From Balanoglossus misakiensis (taxonomy: Eukaryota; Hemichordata): 64,000 nt of DNA. The DNA is taken from positions 186,001 through 250,000 of the forward strand of contig CM082590.2 of NCBI GenBank assembly GCA_040954595.2, in the 5' to 3' direction. How positions within the stretch are numbered: position 1 is the first letter of the stretch; every line of letters begins with the position of its first letter. The translations under genes were made by a program, and so were the position numbers. The notes below the pieces were generated by a model. That model had not been told where the DNA came from, ran no database searches, and saw only the letters and a list, made by a program, of their open reading frames with translations. Positions 25,421-35,538 of this stretch are shown here, in pieces.

Positions 25421-27257
25421 CTCCCAAATAAACAACTATACAAACACACGTTAATCCGAATCCCCGGTCTTTCTGTCTTTACTTTAATACAAGAGTATTT
25501 GATATTTTGATATCAACAGATACCAACCACCACAGCTGGCGATTTCCAACCTGTACTGGAAGGGCTGGTTGCTTTTACTTGTTGTTTCAGCATTTAACCC
25601 GGCAAACATTGGTAAGTTTCAACTATGGACTCACATTCAATCAAATTCAATGTTCATTGCTAAGACATCATTCTGTAGATAGTGTCACATCTTGTTTTCA
25701 AAATCACAGAAATGATTTGATTTCTCTCTTTCAGGCCACAAAGCATGGGAGGAGTATCCGATGTTGAAGTGTATGATGGAAATGTGTATGACAAAGTGAG
25801 TGCCTTATTATGTATATGGAACTTTGAGGGTGTCAGGGATTGTACTCAAAGAACTTGACTTAGAATTCAGTATAAATACATGTAGACGTGTCCCTGTCTG
25901 TATACAGACAAGACTTCACTTGTCATATCATTTGCATTTATCCCTTTATTGATTTAGCTTGCCAAAATGGAGAAACAAGATATCTTGGAGTTTGAAAGTC
26001 ATTTGGCAGCAGCCTCCACTCATATGCATATTGATGAGAGCACTAGTTTGTTGCTGGCTCAGTTAACAGGAATGGATCCACAGTAAGTTTGACTTTTTAT
26101 TCAGTCAACATGCGCCCAGATAAACGATTTCACGTCTAGAAATTGGAACCTAGCACATCATAAGACCTAATTCTGTATTCTGTGGATTTTTGGACTACAG
26201 CTGGAAATTCTTGAGCGATCGCAATCTGAACATACTGAAAAGCGTACAATCCGTTGGCTATACAATTTTAACGCTGTACTGCAGTAGTGGGCCGATGATG
26301 TGATTTTAATCTACGAGTTTCAAGTCTTGTGAAATAATGTGGCCTCACATATCTATAACCCAACAAAATTGCATCTGATTTTGATATTACATGACGCTCT
26401 GTTGAGATAGTCCACTGATTCAGCACATTCTCAAAAATAGTTCTGGGCACACAGTGAAAATCTGTTTCTGTATTTTCACCAGTGAAAATACAAGCTCATA
26501 TCTTCACCATTAGAACAATAGCACAGTGGCAAATGCAGGCGTTGCATGTATGATAAATTGACAGTCTTAGGACCATCAAAAGAGCATTTATGCACAGGGA
26601 CTGTTTTGAAAGCAATGGTTCAAACAGACTTTAAAAATAAGTACCAACACATGAACACAGCTGGAATATACTGGGTTTTCAAACCCCCATTGTGGCAACC
26701 CGAATGTCTGATACCTGTCCTTGATTTCTTCCTCACAGTGGTGTTGCAAGAAGACTGCCCTCACAGGTCATGGAACAGTTGAAGAATCTCAACCAAACCT
26801 TGAAGATCGGTCATTTGCTGTGCAGAAGCTGAGGACCAGACTTCCTCCTGGATGTCATCCAACGTCAGGTAAAAATGTCAGCTTACAGCTGTTGAAAGCC
26901 AAAGACTCAAATTGAGCATTGTGGCTTTTTAGGTCCCATTGGGACCTTATAGGATTGGTTGCATCTGTATCTATCTATGTATGGATGTATGTCTGTCCGT
27001 CCGTCCACATCAAAAACGTGAAAACCACTGTGCATATCACCTCAATATTTTTATTTTGAGTCAACTGACCAATATTCAAATGTTGACAGAAATATTTTCC
27101 GATTACCAACTTCCTGAGATAGAAAATCACTCAAGTTTACAGACGTACATAATAAACGATATGCAGCCTTTAAATCCTATCATTCGGTATTTTGAGAAAT
27201 TACAAAATAAAAGTTGATCCAACAATTTTAAAATGGGTGCAATATCGTGTGTACAAA

Positions 27258-28520
27258 CCCTTACGAAAAAATAAGGCTTCTGGCGAACAGTTGTGGTAAA
27301 CTTACCGCAACTTTGCAGCACATATACCGCAACTGTTTGCGGCGCACGCGCGGCTAATGCATATTTTCGCATGCAAATGAGCTGTTGCGGCGAACAGTTG
27401 CGGTAAACATACCGCAACTTTGTGCGTTTGCGGCGTATATGCCGCAAATTATGACCTCTTGTTAATACATGTAATTAATCCCTACTGTGGCCCCTTCTTA
27501 GCTACCAGCCACCCGTGAAAAGAATTGCCAATCTATCCACACTGTTCTGAAGTTTGCATACTTCACAGTACAATGTACATGTATCTTGGTTCAGCAAATC
27601 TTAATTCTCATGTGAATTTGGTGTGTCATATTCATACATGTACTTCCCATAAGGAGAGTTATCCTAAGTATATTCAATAGGCTTAGACAAAACATCCTTT
27701 CTTTGTTAAATTGTGACCCTCATTGTTTATTTCAACAGCAGGCATTATTTTATAGTTATCTCAAGTGATTCAACTACCACAGAAACCAACAAAATTTAGA
27801 AAACTCACCCAGCTGTGTACATGTCATTGCAATGTTCTTGTCTCAAGTGTCCTCTTACTGGTATAAATTGTCTTGGATCAACACCAGAGTTTTTCTTTTG
27901 CAGACACTTTTCCATTTAGTCTGACTTTTAGTACAAGATTATGACATCATCCTCAGGAATTGTTCAAACTACTGACCTCTGGTAATGCACAAATATCGCT
28001 ACCACAGTATTCAAGTGAAGCTGCTTCCAGCTGTATGGATTGGTGACATCAAATTCATGGTTTTTGATGGGCACAGTGACTACAGTGTAACCTTACACAA
28101 TCAAAATGTCCGCCTAAATGAAACCAGCCTCATTCTCGTTTCTGCACATGTCACCAAAAAGTAATTATAACCAGCTGCATATTCAAACTCTGTTTACTAG
28201 AACGTTCTGGCATATATACCGCAACCGTGCCGCAACAGACTCCACTGATCACCAGATAATATCAAACTCCCTGTTTACTTTACTTTTGCGGCATATGCGC
28301 CGCAAAAGGCTCCACTGATCACCAGTAGTACAAGACACTCTTTGTTTACTTAAATGTTGCGGCATACGTGCCGCAAAAGTCTTGACTGATCGCCAGAAGT
28401 GTGCCGGTACTGGCGATCATCGGCGATTAGTCGCCACAAAGTTGCGGTCAGAAATTTGCGTGCCGCACATGTGCCGCAACTTCGCCGCATGTTTGCCGCA
28501 AGAAAACAACTTCGTAAGGG
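27258..28520. mobile_element. Non-autonomous element with CCCTTACGAA terminal repeats, full of GCGGCA/TGCCGC motifs
   Basis: The insert begins CCCTTACGAA and ends TTCGTAAGGG, a perfect 10-bp inverted terminus. Comparison with the empty site in other units gives a 2-bp AA duplication (27256-27257 and 28521-28522); an AAC duplication with 9-bp termini is an alternative. Both ends (27280-27450 and 28200-28510) are packed with short palindromes such as TTGCGGCATA..GCCGCAA. A direct repeat of about 33 bp (GCGAACAGTTG..) occurs at 27283 and 27390. The middle (about 27450-28190) is ordinary AT-rich sequence without palindromes or a convincing ORF. No transposase is seen, so it must be mobilised in trans. 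The superfamily is not recognised. Confidence 0.82.
28194..28396. repeat. Three degenerate ~80-bp modules with central GCGGCA/TGCCGC hairpins
   Basis: Three consecutive segments each start with TTTACT, pass through a ..GGCATA(T/C)...CCGCAA hairpin, and end with ACTGATC(A/G)CCAG. Starts are about 28194, 28274 and 28347. The first is the most diverged. They make up the right subterminal part of the transposon and may be transposase binding sites. Confidence 0.7.
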
Positions 28521-31500
28521 AACATTACGTCCAATCCAAATGTTCAGCAAATTTTGCATTTGACACATTCAAAATAGTGGACTGCCTTTGCTTCCTTCCA
28601 TATTTTATGCACAGCGTATAATCAGACTTTAGTTTTGTCCTGTCTTTTCACCCATTATTTGTTCTCTTTTCCTGATCTCCGACAGAGACTATGGTTGCCA
28701 CCATCTTGTCCGTTGTTAGGACAGCATACTGCCTTATGGCACTGACTATATACAATTATTGTAACCATAGTCTCTGGTTTGGCACATGGTAAATTTTATC
28801 AAAATTATTGCTGCGGGCCCTACATTTCCTTTGCAAAAGAATTAAAACTGCATTGTATAGCAAACGAAAATTCTGTAACTTCCCAAATCCTGATCTCAGG
28901 GTTTCAACATTTCTTGGAATTTCTTGAGTTTGTAAAATTTGCTGGAAAGTACTTGATTGTCCTACAAAATTGAAATTTGTCCTACAAAATTGAAATTTAT
29001 CCTACAAAATTGATTTACCACCTGTGCTGTCTTAAAATGTCACTTGTCATAGAAAGCTTTATCAATTACTTCTGGAGAACAGCATTGCTGATTTTAAAAA
29101 CTTGAAAACTGGTGAGAAAATTCTTGTAAACTTCTGGAATTTTATGTTTGTGAACTACTGGTATGTAACTACAATAACAGGTTTCTTTCCTTGGGATCAG
29201 CTCACTCCATAACAATATGTTTTTGTTTTGTTTTTTTACATCAGAAACTGAAGTCTTACAGACTTTCCATGAACAGGTTTCTGTCATTCAAAGAGTTTCT
29301 GTTTGGTGGCTGCACACCATAGTACCAACAATGTTTAAAGTCAACACCAGCGACTACGTACGCAGGTAACAATTCAAGTTTGAGTTCAAAGCACTTGGAA
29401 AACATGGTTTGGTTGTACGTTGGTGAAGTTTCAAAGGCCGAGGATTGTCTTATGCACATGTGCCTAATTTCGTGTATACAAACATTGCATCCAATCCATA
29501 TGTTCTTCAAATTTTGCATTCAAAATGTGGACTGCCTTCGCTTCCTTCCATAATTCATGCACACCGTACAAGTAGACTTAAGTTTTGTCCCTTCTTTTCA
29601 CCCAATTTGCTGTCTTTTCCCGATCTCTGACATAGAATATGTCGCCGCCATCTTGTCTGTTGTTAGGACAGCACACTGCCTTGTGGCATTGACTGTGTAC
29701 ATTTTTTGTAATCAGAGTCTCTGGTTCGGCACATGTGCATTAGATGATTGTCGCCCTTTAAACCCCGGTGAGGGGTATAAAAGACCCCCCAAATCAGTGG
29801 CGAACCTTAATGCCATTTGACTGACAACAGACAACACCAACGATCTTGGCTCTATGAAAATCGGCCCAAACAGGTCCAAGCATAAAGAATTACACCACAC
29901 AACGACAGAAGTTGGCTTTATAAACACACACAGCATAAAGTTATCGACGAAAAATACACGAGCTTTTGAAACAACGATGATTTTGGGAGAAATCTGGTTT
30001 CAGTGCTTTTCAGAAGCGTCCCTGGGAAACAATAACCACGCCATTCAAACAGCTGTCAATCGCATAGAGGTGTAAAGTGTTCAATTATTTTCTATGTACA
30101 TGAGATCAATTACACAGTCATTATGCACGACGACCACTCCCAAATAAACAACTATACAAACACACGTTAATCCGAATCCCCGGTCTTTCTGTCTTTACTT
30201 TAATACAAGAGTATTTGATATTTTGATATCAACAGATACCAACCACCACAGCTGGCGATTTCCAACCTGTACTGGAAGGGCTGGTTGCTTTTACTTGTTG
30301 TTTCAGCATTTAACCCGGCAAACATTGGTAAGTTTCAACTATGGACTCACATTCAATCAAATTCAATGTTCATTGCTAAGACATCATTCTGTAGATAGTG
30401 TCACATCTTGTTTTCAAAATCACAGAAATGATTTGATTTCTCTCTTTCAGGCCACAAAGCATGGGAGGAGTATCCGATGTTGAAGTGTATGATGGAAATG
30501 TGTATGACAAAGTGAGTGCCTTATTATGTATATGGAACTTTGAGGGTGTCAGGGATTGTACTCAAAGAACTTGACTTAGAATTCAGTATAAATACATGTA
30601 GACGTGTCCCTGTCTGTATACAGACAAGACTTCACTTGTCATATCATTTGCATTTATCCCTTTATTGATTTAGCTTGCCAAAATGGAGAAACAAGATATC
30701 TTGGAGTTTGAAAGTCATTTGGCAGCAGCCTCCACTCATATGCATATTGATGAGAGCACTAGTTTGTTGCTGGCTCAGTTAACAGGAATGGATCCACAGT
30801 AAGTTTGACTTTTTATTCAGTCAACATGCGCCCAGATAAACGATTTCACGTCTAGAAATTGGAACCTAGCACATCATAAGACCTAATTCTGTATTCTGTG
30901 GATTTTTGGACTACAGCTGGAAATTCTTGAGCGATCGCAATCTGAACATACTGAAAAGCGTACAATCCGTTGGCTATACAATTTTAACGCTGTACTGCAG
31001 TAGTGGGCCGATGATGTGATTTTAATCTACGAGTTTCAAGTCTTGTGAAATAATGTGGCCTCACATATCTATAACCCAACAAAATTGCATCTGATTTTGA
31101 TATTACATGACGCTCTGTTGAGATAGTCCACTGATTCAGCACATTCTCAAAAATAGTTCTGGGCACACAGTGAAAATCTGTTTCTGTATTTTCACCAGTG
31201 AAAATACAAGCTCATATCTTCACCGTTAGAACAATAGCACAGTGGCAAATGCAGGCGTTGCATGTATGATAAATTGACCGTCTTAGGACCATCAAAAGAG
31301 CATTTACACTGAAAATCGTCGCACCTGCAACGACCCATCGACTGAGCCGTTGATTTTATTTATCGACGCACTCGATTGTTATCAGGCTGACTGAATGGGC
31401 ATGTAACAGAATTTGCAACATTGTTGTGTTGAAGCAGACGCAGAGTCTCGGATTACATTACAGAGTGAATATACGACCGAGACACTTGATGAAATCAAAA

Positions 31501-31588
31501 GTTCAAACTTTGTAATGAATAAAGAACACGGTAAAAGTTGTGCGTGTTTTTTCCATTATTTTAAATGAAAGACATACTAGTATATTCA

Positions 31589-31876
31589 TCATGCATGATT
31601 CACTAAGAAACATTTATTCCACTGAAACACACCAAGCGATCGAAAGATAAAATACAAAGGACATGAGTAGAGGTCAGTCAGACGTTTGTGAGTTCCGCTG
31701 ACCCGATTCTTGAACTTCGAAAAGTCATCTTCCGTGAAAAACTTCAGCGAAGTCGTTGAAATGAAGTCCTGCTCTTCAAAATCGGATCGATACTTCAGTA
31801 GAGTTGGGCTTATGGAAACCAGAAATCTCTCGACCGTTGACATGTTACTTGGAGACTTTGATTCCATGTTTATCAT
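31589..31876 (-). CDS. SAM-domain-like small protein of the transposon (copy 1)
   Basis: From the first ATG this is a 95-residue frame. Residues about 16-70 have a SAM-like pattern: ERFLVSISPTLLKYRSDFEE, a DFISTTSLKFFTEDDF segment like the acidic LTEEDL loop of SAM domains, and a closing VSGTHKRLTDL like the GHRLKIL helix. The last 20-odd residues (YFIFRSLGVFQWNKC...) come from the TIR and are also encoded at the other end of the element, so the natural C-terminus is doubtful. The frame is open for about 20 codons upstream of this ATG, so an earlier exon or start is possible. SAM domains mediate protein oligomerisation; a role for this one is not known. An identical frame occurs in copy 2 at 40442-40729. 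It could be a captured host exon. Confidence 0.5.
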   Translation of the reverse strand: MINMESKSPSNMSTVERFLVSISPTLLKYRSDFEEQDFISTTSLKFFTEDDFSKFKNRVSGTHKRLTDLYSCPLYFIFRSLGVFQWNKCFLVNHA

Positions 31877-32214
31877 AGACAGATATTTACTGATGTCTTC
31901 CACACACGCACGTGTCTCACGCAGTGAAACTGTCGGGCGGAAGGATCAACAAATTAGGGGGGGGGTCGTGTATGAACTCAGAACGAGAACAAAACTTTTC
32001 CACATCACAATCAATTTTGTAAAACGTTACCTGTCAAAAATATTCCAATTATACAATTTAATGTCATCTTAATTACCAATGTACTCAGTATGGTTATTTT
32101 TAATGGAAGTTTGAGCAAAGTCATCAAAATGTAAGTTGGTATGTTCCGGCCTAACCAATAGGGAACATTCCCGCCTTGTCCACAACCTTATATTTGATTA
32201 ATATCGTAAGAAAT
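31877..32214. promoter_or_regulatory. Central divergent promoter region of the long-TIR element
   Basis: This 338-bp spacer separates the two oppositely oriented ORFs. On the plus strand it has a CCAAT box (32155-32159) inside a GTTCC...GGAAC inverted pair and a TTATATTT TATA-like stretch (32188-32195) about 20-27 bp before the ATG of the paired-domain ORF. A poly-G tract at about 31959 differs in length between the two copies. No equally clear signals were seen on the minus strand. Confidence 0.4.
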
Positions 32215-32691
32215 ATGGAAGTGAGCCGGAGCGGACGCTCGTTTTCTCGCGGAAAACCACTCTCAAGTGACTTGCGTTCATTGATCAGAAATGAAATGGT
32301 GACACTCGGAGCAAATCAGAGGACCGGGTATTTTCCAGTTGGTTGTTTGAAAAAAGTAGCGGACAGGTTCAGAGTGAACAAATCGACAGTGAGTCGGTTT
32401 TGGAAACACTACTGTGAAACCGGTGAAATCGATCCACCCACTCCTCGTGGATCAACCCAGCAGAGCAAGCTCACCGATCCTGATCTGGAATTTATCGAGA
32501 TGTTGAAAAGGGAAAGACCTTCCATTACGTACCAGGAAATAGTGGACCAACTGATGCAATACGGCACGGTTAACTCGGTCAGCGTTAGTACCGTGGGTAG
32601 AGCTGTTCGTAATGAACTAACTGGCGGTCCGTGGACATTTACCAGAATGTCTGTCATCAATCAACATCGTTTGACCGAAGAGTGCGAATGA
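32215..32691 (+). CDS. Truncated Tc1/mariner-type transposase: complete paired DNA-binding domain only (copy 1)
   Basis: 158 residues from the ATG at 32215. Residues about 14-79 resemble the PAI half of a paired domain: GKPLSSDLRSLI, then VADRFRVNKSTVSRFWKHY with CETGEIDPPTPRG. Residues about 86-135 resemble the RED half: LEFIEMLKRERPSITYQEIV and SVSVSTVGRAVRNEL. In Tc1-like transposases of marine invertebrates such a domain precedes the DDE/D catalytic core. Here translation stops eight residues after INQHRL and no catalytic core follows before the right TIR. The product could bind the TIRs and act as a repressor, or be inert. Copy 2 (41067-41543) encodes the same protein. Confidence 0.75.
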   Translation: MEVSRSGRSFSRGKPLSSDLRSLIRNEMVTLGANQRTGYFPVGCLKKVADRFRVNKSTVSRFWKHYCETGEIDPPTPRGSTQQSKLTDPDLEFIEMLKRERPSITYQEIVDQLMQYGTVNSVSVSTVGRAVRNELTGGPWTFTRMSVINQHRLTEECE

Positions 32692-32828
32692 TCACCCCAA
32701 ACGATACGCACGGGTATTATGCTGCAACTGGTTATATACAAGTACCGCAACTTTGAGTTTTCACCCATGTCGAGTTTTGATCAAACGGACAACTTCAATG
32801 TTAGAATCTACCGGAGTCTTGCATCACC

Positions 32829-32889
32829 TAACCCTGCGTACAGGTCTGTGTGTAACGCCGGGAACACACAGACCTGTACGCTGGGTTAT
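32829..32889. mobile_element. Tiny foldback insert (61 bp) nested in the long-TIR element, flanked by GCATCACC
   Basis: Two 25-bp arms (829-853 and 864-888 of 32xxx), starting TAACCCTGCG and ending GCTGGGTTA, pair with one mismatch around a 10-base loop. The hairpin is bordered by the 8-bp direct repeat GCATCACC at 32821-32828 and 32890-32897. This is what a minute inverted-repeat insertion with an 8-bp target duplication would leave. The same structure is in copy 2, near 41681-41741. Confidence 0.6.
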
Positions 32890-35538
32890 GCATCACCATG
32901 TGCTGTGTATTTTATCTTTCGATCGCTTGGTGTGTTTCAGTGGAATAAATGTTTCTTAGTGAATCATGCATGATGAATATACTAGTATGTCTTTCATTTA
33001 AAATAATGGAAAAAACACGCACAACTTTTACCGTGTTCTTTATTCATTACAAAGTTTGAACTTTTGATTTCATCAAGTGTCTCGGTCGTATATTCACTCT
33101 GTATTGTAATCCGAGACTCTGCGTCTGCTTCAACACAACAATGTTGCAAATTCTGTTACATGCCCATTCAGTCAGCCTGATAACAATCGAGTGCGTCGAT
33201 AAATAAAATCAACGGCTCAGTCGATGGGTCGTTGCAGGTGCGACGATTTTCAGTGTATGCACAGGGACTGTTTTGAAAGCAATGGTTCAAACAGACTTTA
33301 AAAATAAGTACCAACACATGAACACAGCTGGAATATACTGGGTTTCCAAACCCCCATTGTGGCAACCGGAATGTCTGATACCTGTCCTTGATTTCTTCCT
33401 CACAGTGGTGTTGCAAGAAGACTGCCCTCACAGGTCATGGAACAGTTGAAGAATCTCAACCAAACCTTGAAGATCGGTCATTTGCTGTGCAGAAGCTGAG
33501 GACCAGACTTCCTCCTGGATGTCATCCAACGTCAGGTAAAAATGTCAGCTTACAGCTGTTGAAAGCCAAAGACTCAAATTGAGCATTGTGGCTTTTTAGG
33601 TCCCATTGGGACCTTATAGGATTGGTTGCATCTGTATCTATCTATGTATGGATGTATGTCTGTCCGTCCGTCCACATCAAAAACGTGAAAACCACTGTGC
33701 ATATCACCTCAATATTTTTATTTTGAGTCAACTGACCAATATTCAAATGTTGACAGAAATATTTTCCGATTACCAACTTCCTGAGATAGAAAATCACTCA
33801 AGTTTACAGACGTACATAATAAACGATATGCAGCCTTTAAATCCTATCATTCGGTATTTTGAGAAATTACAAAATAAAAGTTGATCCAACAATTTTAGAA
33901 TGGGTGCAATATCGTGTGTACAAACATTACGTCCAATCCAAATGTTCAGCAAATTTTGCATTTGACACATTCAAAATAGTGGACTGCCTTTGCTTCCTTC
34001 CATATTTTATGCACAGCGTATAATCAGACTTTAGTTTTGTCCTGTCTTTTCACCCATTATTTGTTCTCTTTTCCTGATCTCCGACAGAGACTATGGTTGC
34101 CACCATCTTGTCCGTTGTTAGGACAGCATACTGCCTTATGGCACTGACTATATACAATTATTGTAACCATAGTCTCTGGTTTGGCACATGGTAAATTTTA
34201 TCAAAATTATTGCTGCGGGCCCTACATTTCCTTTGCAAAAGAATTAAAACTGCATTGTATAGCAAACGAAAATTCTGTAACTTCCCAAATCCTGATCTCA
34301 GGGTTTCAACATTTCTTGGAATTTCTTGAGTTTGTAAAATTTGCTGGAAAGTACTTGATTGTCCTACAAAATTGAAATTTGTCCTACAAAATTGAAATTT
34401 ATCCTACAAAATTGATTTACCACCTGTGCTGTCTTAAAATGTCACTTGTCATAGAAAGCTTTATCAATTACTTCTGGAGAACAGCATTGCTGATTTTAAA
34501 AACTTGAAAACTGGTGAGAAAATTCTTGTAAACTTCTGGAATTTTATGTTTGTGAACTACTGGTATGTAACTACAATAACAGGTTTCTTTCCTTGGGATC
34601 AGCTCACTCCATAACAATATGTTTTTGTTTTGTTTTTTTACATCAGAAACTGAAGTCTTACAGACTTTCCATGAACAGGTTTCTGTCATTCAAAGAGTTT
34701 CTGTTTGGTGGCTGCACACCATAGTACCAACAATGTTTAAAGTCAACACCAGCGACTACGTACGCAGGTAACAATTCAAGTTTGAGTTCAAAGCACTTGG
34801 AAAACATGGTTTGGTTGTACGTTGGTGAAGTTTCAAAGGCCGAGGATTGTCTTATGCACATGTGCCTAATTTCGTGTATACAAACATTGCATCCAATCCA
34901 TATGTTCTTCAAATTTTGCATTCAAAATGTGGACTGCCTTCGCTTCCTTCCATAATTCATGCACACCGTACAAGTAGACTTAAGTTTTGTCCCTTCTTTT
35001 CACCCAATTTGCTGTCTTTTCCCGATCTCTGACATAGAATATGTCGCCGCCATCTTGTCTGTTGTTAGGACAGCACACTGCCTTGTGGCATTGACTGTGT
35101 ACATTTTTTGTAATCAGAGTCTCTGGTTCGGCACATGTGCATTAGATGATTGTCGCCCTTTAAACCCCGGTGAGGGGTATAAAAGACCCCCCAAATCAGT
35201 GGCGAACCTTAATGCCATTTGACTGACAACAGACAACACCAACGATCTTGGCTCTATGAAAATCGGCCCAAACAGGTCCAAGCATAAAGAATTACACCAC
35301 ACAACGACAGAAGTTGGCTTTATAAACACACACAGCATAAAGTTATCGACGAAAAATACACGAGCTTTTGAAACAACGATGATTTTGGGAGAAATCTGGT
35401 TTCAGTGCTTTTCAGAAGCGTCCCTGGGAAACAATAACCACGCCATTCAAACAGCTGTCAATCGCATAGAGGTGTAAAGTGTTCAATTATTTTCTATGTA
35501 CATGAGATCAATTACACAGTCATTATGCACGACGACCA

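Larger units (their letters stand above)
25421..30136 (+). pseudogene. INTS1: Array unit U8: INTS1 exon cluster copy split by a transposon
   Basis: Exons A 25536-25611, B 25735-25795, C 25958-26082, D 26739-26868 (TGA at 26830-26832), Y 29053-29111, Z 29245-29365. A 1,263-bp element (27258-28520) lies between D and Y, at the beginning of the first internal duplicate. Intronic private changes include CAACCCGAATG just before exon D. No exonic change was noticed. Confidence 0.9.
31307..33255. mobile_element. Long-TIR Tc1/mariner-like element, copy 1, with paired-domain and SAM-like ORFs
   Basis: The insert is 1,949 bp flanked by TA (31305-31306 and 33256-33257). The terminal inverted repeats are 349 bp (31307-31655 and 32907-33255) and almost identical; they start CACTGAAAATCGTCGC. 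The core encodes two ORFs pointing away from each other: a plus-strand paired-type DNA-binding protein (32215-32691) and a minus-strand SAM-like protein (31589-31876). TA duplication plus a paired-type N-terminal domain places it with the IS630-Tc1-mariner superfamily. No DDE/D catalytic domain is present, so this copy cannot mobilise itself. Both ORFs point towards a TIR, and each TIR supplies an AATAAA in the matching orientation. Confidence 0.88.
30137..35538 (+). pseudogene. INTS1: Array unit U9: INTS1 exon cluster copy split by a long-TIR mariner-like element
   Basis: Exons A 30252-30327, B 30451-30511, C 30674-30798, D 33406-33535 (TGA at 33497-33499), Y 34455-34513, Z 34647-34767. A 1,949-bp transposon (31307-33255) sits in the C-D intron. 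Immediately left of it is a GACCGTC variant (other units GACAGTC) shared only with U11, which carries the same insertion. Confidence 0.9.

Noticed and set aside
32719-32973. 84-codon ORF downstream of the paired-domain ORF as the missing catalytic part
   Set aside because: It has no DDE/D motif and consists of the foldback insert plus TIR sequence.
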